Shown here one piece after another: positions 39,885 to 50,494 of a stretch of DNA of 64,000 nucleotides; position 1 is the stretch's first letter; every line of letters begins with the position of its first letter. The DNA comes from Limnephilus marmoratus (Eukaryota; Arthropoda; Insecta; Trichoptera; Limnephilidae): positions 21,483,450-21,547,449 of the forward strand of contig OU862927.1 in assembly GCA_917880885.1 (NCBI GenBank). Reading direction: 5' to 3'. A program made the position numbers and the translations under genes. The notes beneath the pieces are model-generated. The model worked only from the letters and a program-made list of their open reading frames with translations, was not told the DNA's origin and searched no databases.

Positions 39885-40152
39885 TCTATACTAATATTAT
39901 AAATGCGAAACTGCGCGTGTTTGATTGTTACGTTTTAATAGGTGGCACGCGAGCTGTTGTACATGATAAATGAATGTAGCGGATATGGAGGGAGGGGAAG
40001 GAGGGCGGGGGGTGGGGGGTTGGGGGAGAGGGAGGGGGGGACTGGTGGGCGGAAAGAGAATTGGGGTGGGAGGGGGAGGGATAGGGAAGGTGGAGGAGGC
40101 CAAGTAGGAAACCCCCTAATACTATGCGAGCGAAGCCGGGGGCAAAAGCTGG
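39885..40152 (+). mobile_element. Helitron-like non-autonomous element H5
   Basis: Starts TCTATACTAATATTATAAAT, includes the core AGGTGGCACGCGAGCTGTTG, then a G-rich purine block (39985-40105), and ends GCGAAGCCGGGGGCAAAAGC then TGG, i.e. CTGG (fits CTRR) followed by T. 268 bp; the 3' end is as in H3. Confidence 0.75.
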
Positions 40153-40985
40153 TATTAAATAATTTAATCATTTATTTGAATAACTTTTGAAACTTTTACA
40201 CATTAACGTTTTCAATTCCGTTGGAAAACAAATTACCTTAAAAGAAAGTATGCCTAATTTTTCGTCTGTACAGTTTATCAAACGAATATTCAAATGATGT
40301 CGTAAGTAATTCGATGTTTAAAACACACTCAAACATTTTTTTATGACAAATTGCTGTTGCGGATAAATTTATGCCATCTTTTATTAAGATGAATATATAC
40401 GTGAAATCCTATTTAGATACTATTTTGATTAATCTTTACGACGAATCGGCTTACAGTATGAACATCAAAAAATATGCTACGGATAAATCGAAGCTTTTAC
40501 TAGCTTTTCTATGTATTAGAATTACAATAAAATTATTATTTACGTAACGAAAAAATATAAGCCTAAACCACCAAAAAAATGTTTTTTCATGACTTAAGTA
40601 TGAAGTTAATACAAGAAACAATTTTTTAAAAATACCCCTTTATGGCTAAGACTATTTTTGAGGTTTTCCAAGTTTTAACTTTTTTTCGTTCTTATAAAAT
40701 TATGCACAAAATAAATAAAAACCACTTTTTCGCTTACTAGCCTCGTGCAAAAAGACGCTCGATTTTAAAGTTTTGCAGGCATGAAATTCGAAATATTTCT
40801 AGCGTTTATATTCCTCTTCATGAAATTGCATACTCTTATATTGTAAGTAATTATTATTATAAGCAACCATTGTTTATTAAAAAAAACTGGCACAAAAATT
40901 GTAACCATTCCATATATCCAGTGAATAAAAGCCACACAGGCGTGTAAGATAGTAAAATAAATAAATAAAATGACCAACATACTCG
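40153..40985. other. Unassigned AT-rich DNA
   Basis: No recognisable gene or repeat. Confidence 0.4.
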
Positions 40986-40989
40986 TACA

Positions 40990-41060
40990 TAACTAGGTCA
41001 AGACAGATGATCTAGGTTCAATTCCCAATTGCGACCTTTTTATTTTCTGTATCTTTTTAT
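40990..41060 (+). repeat. SINE family C, partial
   Basis: GATCTAGGTTCAATTCCC (B box) then AATTGCGACC and the T-rich TTTTATTTTCTGTATC tail parallel the SINE C at 54781 (GTTGCGACC then TTGTCTTTTCTCAG). The A-box half is lost. Confidence 0.55.
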
Positions 41061-41945
41061 TTTATTTATTTTATTTGTTAGCGTTATAAACAGTCCTTAC
41101 AAGTTCATACATAACAGTGTTAGAGATAGTCATATCATTGACCAATAAAATAACGACATAAAAATTTAAGACCATAATAAAAAGAAAAACAAACAAAACA
41201 ATATATGTATGTAATATAAACAGTTCTGAAAAAGTGCATCTACTCACTTAAATCTACAAAAAATGTATTTTCAAGGGTAATATACTGCAACATTTTGAAG
41301 AGGTATTTAATGCAAACTGCTGAAATCAAAAAAGAAAATGTAATGAAAATGAAAAACAAATTAAAATGAAAAAGAAAGATAAGGAATTAATGAAACATTA
41401 AGTTTTCCGTTGAATATTACTTTTACGAATTTTATGAAGTTAGCAAGGTTCGTGTTAAACATGTCAATGTCTGTGCATAATCTATTGAAAGTGCTACAGC
41501 TTCTTCTTATAAACACATTTTGAAGATAATTAGCATTGCTCTTAGGAATAAAAAATATATCTGGAGATCGAGTGACTCTATTGGACATCTGAAATTAATA
41601 TTTTGTAATAGGTAAGGGCTATCAATAAAATTGTGGATTATCTTATAAAGCATTACTAGGTCTCTGATATCTCTGCGTTGATCAAGGGTTTTGAGGTTCA
41701 TAGAGACATAATTTACATCATTTCGCATGCGAAACGAAACATATTTCAAAAACTTTTTCTGGACTCTTTCTATATTTGATTTATATGTAGAACAATGAGG
41801 GTTCCATACTGTTGAAGCATACTCTAGGTGGCTCCTGACGTATGATATGTAGAGAATCTTAAATGTTTGAGGATTTTTAAAAACAGAACTAACTCTAAGT
41901 ATAAATCCTAGCATTTTCAAAGCCTTGTCAATGTGGCTTTTTTAT
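41050..41945 (-). pseudogene. Jockey/CR1-like LINE, 3' fragment
   Basis: On the minus strand from 41920: LGFILRVSSVFKNPQTFK, SYVRSHLEYASTVWNPH and ERVQKKFLKYVSFRM, then DQRRDIRDLVMLYKIIHNF, then a frameshift near 41590 followed by IFFIPKSNANYLQNVFIRR and STFNRLCTDIDMFNT. It is the post-RT thumb and C-terminus; the RT core is absent. The element ends in A/T-rich sequence near 41050. Confidence 0.8.
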
Positions 41946-42359
41946 GTTACCTTCTTCATAAATAATTGAATATAACTTTGATGTATACCAGCATCAAAAT
42001 TGTGATTCCTATACATTAATGTTCGTTATCTTTTTGTAGAATAGTCAATAGTTGTCCTACATATACATACAAATTGGACATAAAATAACTTGTCCGTGAT
42101 ACGGGTGCAGGTTGAAAAATAAATTAGTAATGAACTATGCAAACATTCATAAAGATGGCACCTTAAAAATAATGAAATTAATTTTAAGATGTATCTCGTA
42201 ATCCTTAAATTGAAATATGAGACGTTAAAAATGACCTATTATAGCTGGGTCTTTGCAGCTCAATTGTGAAAATGTTGTCTCGGTAAAAGAGAGATCTTGG
42301 ATCAATTACTTTACCGTTACCCCATTATTTACTGTGCATTTTTCGGTTTCATATTAATG
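41946..42359. other. Unassigned DNA
   Basis: No recognisable gene or repeat. Confidence 0.4.
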
Positions 42360-42672
42360 TTTGGGAGGCGGGAATGGGTACCGCCGCCCCGGGAACCTTT
42401 ATTGAATAACCAACACCTCTGCCATAGGTCACCCCAAGTGGTTCGCTACGTTTGGTGATTTAGCAGGGGTGCCCGGATTCATGGGGTGAGGTTTGTCTAC
42501 GTCTTGGAGGCAAATGACCAGGACATACTGAACCCCAGATTCCTATCCACCCCTTAAACCTTTTTTCTTCCCAGAACTCTCCTCTCCTTCCTTTCCTTAA
42601 AAAACCCTTCACACAGCATCCCCAAAGATGACATGACAGGGCCTCCTGTGTGGAGCTCATGTTAAAAAAAAA
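42360..42672 (+). repeat. SINE family B, full-length-looking copy
   Basis: 5' GTTTGGGAGGCGGGAATGGG, CCTTTATTGAATAACCAAC, GTTCGCTACGTTTGGTGATT, CATGGGGTGAGGTTTGTC; 3' CTTTCCTTAAAAAACCCTTC, AAAGATGACATGACAGGGC, TGTGTGGAGCTCATG and nine A residues. It is the best reference copy of family B in the window, though its middle is shorter than in the 55 kb copy. No clear tRNA boxes, so the 5' origin is uncertain. Confidence 0.75.
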
Positions 42673-42769
42673 ATGTCATTGAATAAATATTTTATGACGT
42701 AAAACTTCTTTACGCACGCTTGACTTGGGGAGTAAGCTGGTGAATGCGTGACGAGAGCGTTACGAAAAT

Positions 42770-43010
42770 CGAGGCAAACGGTAGTTGAGAGGGAGATATA
42801 AGTTAGGGAAGGTAGAAAGAGAGAGAATTACCTTTCGTATATTACTGAAGGGGCAAGAGAGAGAGGAGTGAGCACACATTTTATTTCTCTCTTTCTCTCA
42901 TAGCTAGTTACGTTTCGTATATCTAAAACACAATGCAGGCCTATTGTCTGTATCACACTGTAGGAGCAAGAGAGAGCTTTTCTTTCTCTCTTCAAATCAT
43001 ATAGATGGAG
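42770..43010. repeat. GA/CT-rich imperfect repeats
   Basis: TTACCTTTCGTATAT at about 42830 and TTACGTTTCGTATAT at about 42906 each precede a GAGCAAGAGAGAG-like and CTTTCTCTC stretch, so this is an imperfect ~80-100 bp duplication with (GA)n runs. Confidence 0.5.
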
Positions 43011-43099
43011 CTAAAGAAGTTTTACTTCAGTCGTGTGGTCTAAAGCAAACTCGATTTTTTCGAATCTTCTTTTGCCCAATATTTTTAAATGGATTTATT

Positions 43100-43270
43100 T
43101 GTCACATAAGAATGGTACGTTTTTACAACTCATTGTTAAGTTTAACAGCTCGACTGTAGAATGATTTGCCGATATTGTTGATAGATTATGGGTTCAAAAT
43201 ATGGTTTTTACCAGTATCAAAAGTTCGTCAAGTTTTTTTAAAAGAATTGATAGAGTGACTGATTGAACTA
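43100..43270 (+). pseudogene. LINE C-terminus remnant
   Basis: MVRFYNSLLSLTARL, a stop, then NDLPILL resembles the FLCSTARLWNDLPDF block at the end of the LINE at 8405-9225; the conserved W is the stop here. The remnant is short, so the assignment is tentative. Confidence 0.4.
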
Positions 43271-43497
43271 ATAAATCAAACTCTCACCCAGGCAACGTGG
43301 GTTCAAATTTTCTGCTGGCTGAGTTCTTCATAATTGCACAATCAACATTTTACGCGTGATAATAATGAGAGTTTTCCAAATAATTTTCCAAATACGGTTA
43401 TTCATAACCCGAATATTTAGTAACAATTATTACAAGTAATAATTATTAGCCTGAAACACTCATCTACATTGAAAAAATCTCCCGAGAAAAGATACAT

Positions 43498-43560
43498 GCC
43501 GCCGACGGGACGCGGTCCCGCGTCCTTCTGATTTCCGGTCAAATGCTCTACCATTGAGCT
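43498..43560 (-). repeat. tRNA-like copy 1, 5'-truncated
   Basis: On the minus strand it runs from AGCTCAATGGTAGAGC to CGTCGGCGGCA but lacks the first ~9 bases (acceptor 5' strand). GGACCGCG replaces the T-loop TTCGCG, so it cannot be a tRNA. Confidence 0.7.
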
Positions 43561-43577
43561 TACTTCTATACCTCTAA

Positions 43578-43649
43578 GCCGACGTAGCTCAATGGTAGAG
43601 CTTTTGACTGGAAATCAGAAGGACGCGGGTTCGCGTCCCGTCGGCGGCA
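43578..43649 (+). tRNA. tRNA-like sequence (copy 2), anticodon-position GGA
   Basis: 72 bases folding as a cloverleaf: acceptor GCCGACG with CGGCGGC (6 of 7 pairs), D arm GCTC...GAGC, anticodon arm TTTGA/TCAGA with loop CTGGAAA (GGA at 34-36, nominal serine) and T stem GCGGG/CCCGT. Box A TAGCTCAATGG is good. The T loop TTCGCGT has C where A58 is invariant, so box B is off consensus, and tRNA-Ser should have a long variable arm, which is absent. It is best called a tRNA-derived sequence inside a repeat, not a functional gene. Confidence 0.45.
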
Positions 43650-43689
43650 TGTATCTTTTCTCGGGAGATTTTTACTTCTATACCTCTAA

Positions 43690-43761
43690 GCCAACGTAGG
43701 TCAATGGTAGAGCTTTTGACCGGAAATCAGAAGGACGCGGGTTCGCGTCTCGTCGGCGGCA
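43690..43761 (+). repeat. tRNA-like copy 3
   Basis: Tandem copy of 43578-43649 with changes: GCCAACG at the 5' end, TAGGTCAATGG in the D arm and GTCTCGTCGG in the T arm, each weakening a stem. The anticodon loop is CCGGAAA. Non-functional by these changes. Confidence 0.7.
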
Positions 43762-43838
43762 TGTATCTGTTCTCGGGAGATTTTTTCAATGTAGATGAGT
43801 GTTTCAGGCTAATAATTATTACTTATAATAATAGTTAT

Positions 43839-44635
43839 CATGTGTGCTATGCATCAAATCTTGTCTTAAACATTAGTTTATCAATTAAAAATAATAGCCG
43901 AATATTTGGCATTATTTTTAAAAAGTCGAACACGTACGATGTTTCCATCTATTTTATCGAATTCGCACCTTTTATGATATTGAATTATTGGTTTTACACC
44001 CTCAAAGCTTTTGCAAGTAACATTAAATTGCTAAGAAGATGGTGAAGATTCATTTCAACAAAATAAAATAGTAAATTTATAATAAAGAACGCGAATAAAA
44101 GAAGCCAGAGAGAATTTTTGGACATAATAAAGACGAGCGTAATAAACTTAGTGTTACAGTCAAATCAAATTACCTACTTTGAACTATTGTAAAATGCGGG
44201 TTTTTCGGGAAAAGAAAGACCGACCTGAGGAGATGTAACGGCCTGCCTAATACAATTTGTAAAAGTCATTTTATCTAATTTACTTCCAGGGTGTTAAGGG
44301 AAGGAGGGTGACAGAAATACTTACACTAATATTTTTTTACTGTAACAGTTCTTATGGATCTTTTTACTTAGCAATTCTGAAAATTTTTGGGTGATCCTTG
44401 GATACTTAATTGTAATTTATATTTTACAAATTAATTCATCTGTGGCCTCACAAGGTCAAAGCATGATTAGTCAAAATTGGTAATTTTGTCATTAGTAGGT
44501 TTGGTTTACCACTCGAGTGATGGAGATTTTAGGGTGTTCGGTTATCGGTTCAACCTCCAAATATCAATATGGAAAGGTAAGAAATGCTTACCGCGGTTTA
44601 AATCCACAGTCTAAGAATGATACATTTAAAAATGA
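43839..44635. other. Unassigned DNA
   Basis: No recognisable gene or repeat. Confidence 0.4.
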
Positions 44636-44639
44636 CCGA

Positions 44640-44830
44640 ACCGGATAAGGACAACGCTTAGTTGGTAGAGCACTACCCCGGCAAGGCATAGGTCCTGGGT
44701 TCGAGTCCTAGATGTGACAGTATCTTTTTCTGTTTTTTCTGTTTACAGATTTTCGATTGAGTTTCGCTAATATTATCTTCATTTAATTAAATATTACAAT
44801 TTGAGGTTATACACATAAAGTAAAAAAAGG
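44640..44830 (+). repeat. SINE family C copy
   Basis: A tRNA-like head with TTAGTTGGTAGAGCAC (box A region) and GGTCCTGGGTTCGAGTCC (box B) is followed by GTGACAGTATCTTTTTCTG, ATTTTCGATTGAGTTTCGC and TACAATTTGAGGTTATACAC, all shared with the copy at 5829-6000. This is the most complete copy of the family here. Confidence 0.85.
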
Positions 44831-45715
44831 AACCATGCTATTTTATAATATTGACGAATTCACCGGATTTGCCTCTGCTTTAAAAGTTTTGAAATCTAAT
44901 GTGATTTTATATCTAATGTAAACAATCTTCGTATTATTCTGAAATCAAGCGTACAATTTTTGTCAGTCTCGGAATAAAACTGTACATTTGAGTACAAATT
45001 AAATCGACGCCACCGCTTACTTATTTATATAAATAAGACAGATTATAATTTTTTTTTCTTATTTAATGAAGGAAAAAAATTCTTGCATAATATTATCGCT
45101 CCTTGAAATCTTAACGCTTCCTTAAAGTTCCTCTAAAGATTTTGAGATAATAACGAAACCATGCCTAATAGCCTAATAATATAACGACGTACCATGTAAC
45201 ATAATTTTTAAAATATAGGCATTTCGATTTGTAATTCCACAAAGGTACAGATTTTATTGAAATAACTGGAGAAGACTTCCTCTTTTTATCTCCTTTTCCA
45301 GCGCGAACAATACGCCTGGCCTTTGTATACATTTATTTTCCTTATATTTCAATAATAGTCTTGACGTTTCAGGAAATCTGTCTAAGTAGGCACATGGAGT
45401 CATTTCGAATTCCGGACGCGTATTCTTTCGCTGAAAAACCTGAAAATGCTGAAAGAATTACTAGAGATATCCAAAGACGCTGCGAAGGAGTTGGCCATTA
45501 CCCGGGTACATAAAGAGAGTCATTAGGAAGACAAGAAAAATAAGAAGCTCTTGCCTGATTGGAGTGAGAAATACAAAACTTGAATATGGAATAGGCTGTG
45601 ATAGGATAAGCGCGAGATGGGAAATTTTAGGCGAAAAATGACCAAATAAAGAGTCTTTAATAAAGCGCTTCTTTAAATTTAAATTAATCAAGATGTGTGA
45701 GAGATTTCATCCATA
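44831..45715. other. Unassigned DNA with coding-like patch
   Basis: At about 45420-45540 the plus strand reads LKELLEISKDAAKELAIT-like residues with an early stop. It is too short to name. Nothing else recognised. Confidence 0.3.
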
Positions 45716-45719
45716 TTTC

Positions 45720-45985
45720 TTATGCGTTTGAAAGGCCTATGGATGCCATGATGTATGGAATATAACATCGTTGAAATGTCCGCCGCGGCTTCTCTGGGTG
45801 GCGCGCATCCGAAATGTCCAATTTTTCATGACTCTGGCGCATAAATCAGGCTGAATTTGACCGACGGCATGGATTACGTTGGCCTTGAGGGCCGCTGTGG
45901 TTTGTGGCTTATGCGATTTTAGAAAACCCCGCAAGAAGAAGTCTAACGGGGTCAAATCGTACGATGTCGGTGGCAGGTTAACATA
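45720..45985 (-). pseudogene. Mariner/Tc1-type transposase C-terminus
   Basis: On the minus strand: VNLPPTSYDLTPLDFFLRGF (third catalytic D in DLTPLDFF), then LKANVIHAVGQIQPDL, then WTFRMRATQRSRGGHFNDV. This is the C-terminal third of a mariner/Tc1-superfamily transposase; no ends or N-terminal domain are visible. Confidence 0.75.
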
Positions 45986-46425
45986 ATACCCTACACAAGC
46001 AAATTATTTGTTAAAAAGGTATGATAATTGCAAAATAACTGTAATATCTCCAATGTTCTCCCCAGAGATATTCGTTATGACTGCTGGGACCAGTATTTTC
46101 CAGTACTACAATCAGATTTGACCGTTTATTGACGTATTGTAATTTAAATCATCATTCTTCATGAAAGTTTGGTTTTGTCTGCGGAGCTCTAGAATTATAA
46201 TGGCTGCACTTCTATCTTCGGTTGCCTTCGACACATCTCAGAAACGAGACTACGTGACCCGAAGAGCCCATATAAAACTATGACACATTACAATAACCCA
46301 AATGACACAAGTTATAGTGGTAGAGGAAGATATCGCAACTAATGGCTTCGGAACCTAATCGAGTGGAAATTTTCGTGATGACATCCAAACTCTTATAAAA
46401 GAGGCCCGTTCTAGAGTGGTAGCAG
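45986..46425. other. Unassigned DNA, possibly SINE A head
   Basis: The part next to 46430 may belong to the SINE A copy, but the tRNA-like head is not readable. Confidence 0.3.
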
Positions 46426-46429
46426 TTTT

Positions 46430-46575
46430 CAAATTACCCTGATGAAGGACCACTTATTTGACTTAAATGGTTTTAGCTACGTTCAGTGGCCAGATCATAA
46501 TAGCCCGGTATTTTCCAATATTCCTCTATCCTAACTCCTTCATCCTCATAATATTATCCCATTGTGAAACCTAGA
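46430..46575 (+). repeat. SINE family A, tail fragment
   Basis: TTAAATGGTTTTAGCTACG, TGGCCAGATCATAATAGCCC and CTTCATCCTCATAATATTATC then CCCATTG follow the order of the SINE A body and tail (TTAAATGGCTAAAGCTGTAC, GACCAGATCTGAATAGTCAG). Diverged. Confidence 0.55.
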
Positions 46576-47790
46576 GTACCAATTTTTAATTCCACTTTAA
46601 TTGCTTTTTTCTGTAAAATTCAATAAATTAAATTATTTTTTAGCATTCAAACATCTAAAATGAGCAAAACAAAATACTTTATTCATTAAGTCTACTAGAT
46701 ATGTTGGAGAAAATCAATTCATTTGATTGTTTTAACCAGACGATTCCCCTAGCGTATTTTATTCCAATGTTAACGAATTTAAGAACCACCGTAGGTATCC
46801 CTGCGAAGAAAAATAAAAATAATATGAAATCACTAACGAGTATTAAAAAAATCCTTTTCTGTTATATTTTCCAAATTGTAATCGGTAAATAATCGAGTTT
46901 TAATATTCTAGGCACGAAATTTTGACAAAATAATTTGGAGAAGAATACGGTGAAAATGGTTTCCTGTTCGTAGATAAACTTCTTCCGCGACATTTTGATT
47001 TATGGTAAGTTTTAACTCTAATTGATTTATGACTTATTTCACAGAGAAACAAAGCCTCTAATATTGTTTTAGACTTAACGCTTTGTAAGACCAAGGAAAA
47101 AGTATTTTATAAGAGATCTCATAAAATTACTTGAAACATGTTTAACCATTTTGAAGCAGCTTAATATTTAGTCAGAACAAGATGAGAATTGAGAAAGGGA
47201 TTTTTATAAATGTATATTTTTTTAACGTGTTGCGATGGTGGGCAGAGAGAGGAATGTAAAAAATATAATACTATCATTCATTCAATAAATTGAACGAAAT
47301 ACTGCTGTAATAATAGAAAAAAATATATATATAAACCCTTAAAACATTTGGCATTTTTTTCAGATGGTCAAAATATTTTCGCTTTACAATAAAATGCAAA
47401 TATTTGGATTATTTCTGAGCACATTCAAAAATCAAAAACTATTTTAGAAAGGTGATGAAATACGCTTTCAAATTATAGAATTCGAAATAAACATTTTGTT
47501 TTTATTATAAAAATTTTGCATACAAACGTAAAAAAGTTTTCAAAATGACCTTACTTTTTTTATAACTAAAGTTACTGATAATAAAAAAATAATAAAAACA
47601 CATACATATTTTATTAGACAAATGTAAAACAAATTCATATTGTAATCTTACTTTTTTGTCGCTGTCTGTAAAAATAATTTTTAAAAAATTCCCGAAGTTT
47701 CAAATTTTTTTTTCAATTTGCGATTCAAAACTTTGTGTACATAAAAGTATAGATTTTACTTTTTTTGTGGCTATTTTTTAGATTGGAATA
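46576..47790. other. Unassigned AT-rich DNA
   Basis: No gene recognised. The left end of a piggyBac-like repeat may lie near 47335 (CCCTTAAAACATTTGGC), but its match to the right end is weak. Confidence 0.3.
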
Positions 47791-47794
47791 CAAA

Positions 47795-47921
47795 GCGTGT
47801 TATTTTTCCTTTCTAACACCGGTTAGAACATATTTCTAACTATGATAGTAAGGGAGTCTCAGCGTTTTATATGAGACCTATGTGCGTTGGGACAAATATG
47901 GTCTCCTGTGATTAAACGGGT
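47795..47921. mobile_element. Right end of a piggyBac-like non-autonomous repeat
   Basis: CTCCTGTGATTAAACGGG is followed by TTAA at 47922-47925. Inverted, the terminus reads CCCGTTTAATCACAGGAG after TTAA, matching the TTAA-CCC start of piggyBac elements. The left end is not established. Confidence 0.45.
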
Positions 47922-48261
47922 TAAAAATATATATATTAAATTAGGGTTCCTGTTTTCCCAGGACATGTCCTGCTTTTTGGGGTATCATGGGCTGTCCTGG
48001 ATTGTTTTTAAGCTTCGTCCTAAGTTTTTAAAGAGACCTGTTAAGGACCTACGTTTTAAAATTCGCGCGCCACAACTCTCTCCAATCGTTTTGTCACAGC
48101 GCTCTGTGAAGGTCGAGGTTTTTTCACTTATAAAAAAACAGTGGTCAAAAGATAAAAATCGGTTACTTCCAGCAATAGTTGCTGCAATTTTTTTAGGCAC
48201 CAGATTTAAATGTCCGGGTTAAATTTTCCCTAAAAAAAAAAAAAAAAAGGAAAAAAGAAGG

Positions 48262-50487
48262 AAAAACTAAACCCTTTCACACACTTCCCCAAATGATCAT
48301 CTAGTCAACCCACGCTATGCAATTGCACTATATAAGTATTATAAATACAAAACAATACAAGAACAACATGTCAACCTACTAGAGACCAAATGGGAATATA
48401 ATTCACCGACTCCAGATATTTTCATATCAGAGGGTTCGGCTCTGTGGCATTTCTAATAGAACCTATAAATCCTACCGATCCCTCAATATAAATATTTAAA
48501 AAATCCTTCGTAATCCTACATGTTTTTAAAATGACTGATTTTTGCATTTTTATATACAAATTCTTTGACAAATCTAATATGCTTAAATTTTGAATCAGAT
48601 TCCTAGGTATTATGCCATTGGCCGAAATAACAAATGGCAATATTTTTATAGTCCGAGAATGCCAAATTCTTTTAATCTCATTTCCTAAATCTGTGTATTT
48701 TCTTATTTTTTCAGAAATAGTTTTTTGAATATTACAGGAATTTGGAATAGCTACATCAATGATATAAGTTATTTTTTTAATTTTGTCATGTAAAACTATA
48801 TCAGGTCTATTATGACTAATTGTTCTGTCTGTTAGTATAGTTTTATCATAATATATTTTATAAAATTCATTTTCTAAAAATGAATTTGGTTCATATTCAT
48901 AATATGGTACTATATTACGGCAGTCAATCAAGTTATGTTTAATTACCAAACTTTGGTGAATTATTTTTAAAACCTGATTGTGCCTAAATGTATATTCGAA
49001 AGGCGCTAATACAGAACATCCCGATATAATATGTTCTGTAGTTTCGGGAAAAGCCAAACATTTTCTACATAAATCATCAATTTGATTTATATCTTTGATT
49101 ATATGCTTTCTATAATTTTTAGTATTAATGACTCTATCTTGAATGGCAAGCATAAATCCTTCTATTTCTGCGCTCAACTCTCCAATACTCAACCATTTGT
49201 TTGACGAAAGTTTGTCAACATACGTTTGGTTGAGATAATTGAAGTGTTTTGCGTGAATAATTTTATTTGACCAGGAATCTAATAATTCCTGGTTAGTATT
49301 TATAAGAATGTTGGCATTCTCGTCATATAAATTTAAAGGTGAAATATTTCTATCTGCCTTGCAAATTATTTTGTGCATTTCTGAGCTATTAGCTTTCCTA
49401 TGGAAAAAAATTTCTAAGCATTTCTACCTGATTGTCTTTCAAAGATGTTATTTTGACTACACCTCTACCTCCTAAATTTCTAGGTAAATTAATTCGTTCT
49501 ATAGCTGAATTTGGATGATGGCAATTAAATTTTGTTAACGTAGTTCTAATTAATCGTTCTAAACTATCTAAATCTGTATTGGACCATTTAATTATGCCAA
49601 ATGAGTACGTTAGTAGAGGTATTGCCCAAGTATTTATTGCTTTTACTAAATTTTTAGCAGATAGATTGCATTTTAAAATTTTTCTGATCCTAGTTTGAAA
49701 TTTAATCCTCATATCATTTTTAATACTAGTGTGATCTAATCTATTCGATTGCGGGTATCTTAAATATTTATAAACCTCATCCCCTTTCATACTTTGAATT
49801 TTGAAATTTCTAAATATACCCTCGTCTCCATCTACAATTTTGCCTTTCTCTATATGGATAGTTTTACATTTATCTAAACCAAAAGTTATTTTAATATCAT
49901 CTGAAAAAATTTTAACTACCTTAATCATTTTCTCTAAATTTGATTCAGAATTTGAAAATAATTTTATATCATCCATATATAATAGATGTGAAACTATACT
50001 ACTCTCTCTTGTATTACCCTTAATTTTTATTCCAAACTTGCTTTTAATTAACATTTTAGAAAGGGGATTCAATGCTAAGCAAAACCAAAGAGGGCTCAAT
50101 GAGTCTCCTTGAAAAATCCCTCTTTTTATTGAAATGCCCGGTACTACTATTTTCTTACCTTTTAAATTAACTAGCAAATCTGTATTCCAAAAGGACATAA
50201 TATTTTTCAAAAAGCTAATTATAATTGGGTTAACTTTATATATTTTTAATATTTTGATTAGCCACGAGTGCGGGACACTATCAAAAGCTTTTTGATAATC
50301 TATATAACAAGTATGTAAATTACGCTTTTGATTTTGAATTTGTTTTAAAATTACAGAATCAATAACTAACTGTTCTTTACATCCCATATGTTTTATGCGA
50401 CAACCTTTTTGTTGTTCAGATAAAAAAAAAAATTTCATCCAAATGAGTATATATTAAATCTGTCAAGCAAGAGGTTAAAATTTTGTA
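48262..50487 (-). mobile_element. R2-type LINE (restriction-like endonuclease), 5' truncated
   Basis: A minus-strand non-LTR element whose ORF ends in a CCHC motif and a restriction-like endonuclease rather than starting with an apurinic-like one. Its 3' end (AGTGTGTGAAAGGGTTTAG) carries no clean poly-A and matches copy 2 at 39565-39883. The 5' truncation lies in the (ATT)n tail of the neighbouring LINE at about 50487. Confidence 0.8.
48422..50485 (-). pseudogene. R2-type ORF: RT, CCHC and endonuclease, one frameshift
   Basis: From 50485: SCLTDLIYTHLDE, a poly-T frame break, then EQQKGCRIKHMGCKEQLVID, CYIDYQKAFDSVPHSW (first catalytic D), GIFQGDSLSPLWFCLA and LLYMDDIKLFS (DD pair). The thumb has YKYLRYPQSNRLD and LTYSFGIIKWS. 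After a T7 frameshift at about 49395 the second half has C-x2-C-x8-H-x4-C (CRKCLAFPETTEHIISGC) and then RPDIVLHDK...YIIDVAIP, the RPD and D of a PD-(D/E)XK nuclease. RT-CCHC-nuclease order and spacing are those of the R2/R4-type clades. Final stop at 48422. Dead through frameshifts and 5' truncation, but well preserved. Confidence 0.85.
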
Positions 50488-50494
50488 TATTATC

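Larger units (their letters stand above)
43418..43838. mobile_element. Inverted-repeat element carrying three tRNA-like copies
   Basis: Left arm (43418-43560) and right arm (about 43690-43838) are inverse complements: TAATTATTAGCCTGAAACAC, CTACATTGAAAAAATCTCC and CGAGAAAAGATACATGCCG recur inverted on the right. Each arm ends inside a tRNA-like copy. The right side is additionally duplicated in tandem (112-bp period: TACTTCTATACCTCTAA plus tRNA-like copy plus TGTATCTTTTCTCGGGAG). No coding sequence. I see no clear target duplication. Confidence 0.8.

Noticed and set aside
43578..43649. Functional tRNA-Ser(GGA)
   Set aside because: T loop lacks the invariant A58, no long variable arm, and the sequence sits in a repeated inverted element. 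Kept as tRNA-like only.
47985..48200. hAT transposase exon (71 codons, minus strand)
   Set aside because: Position inside hAT-2 fits, but there is no BED finger, dimerisation motif or RW box; left unassigned.
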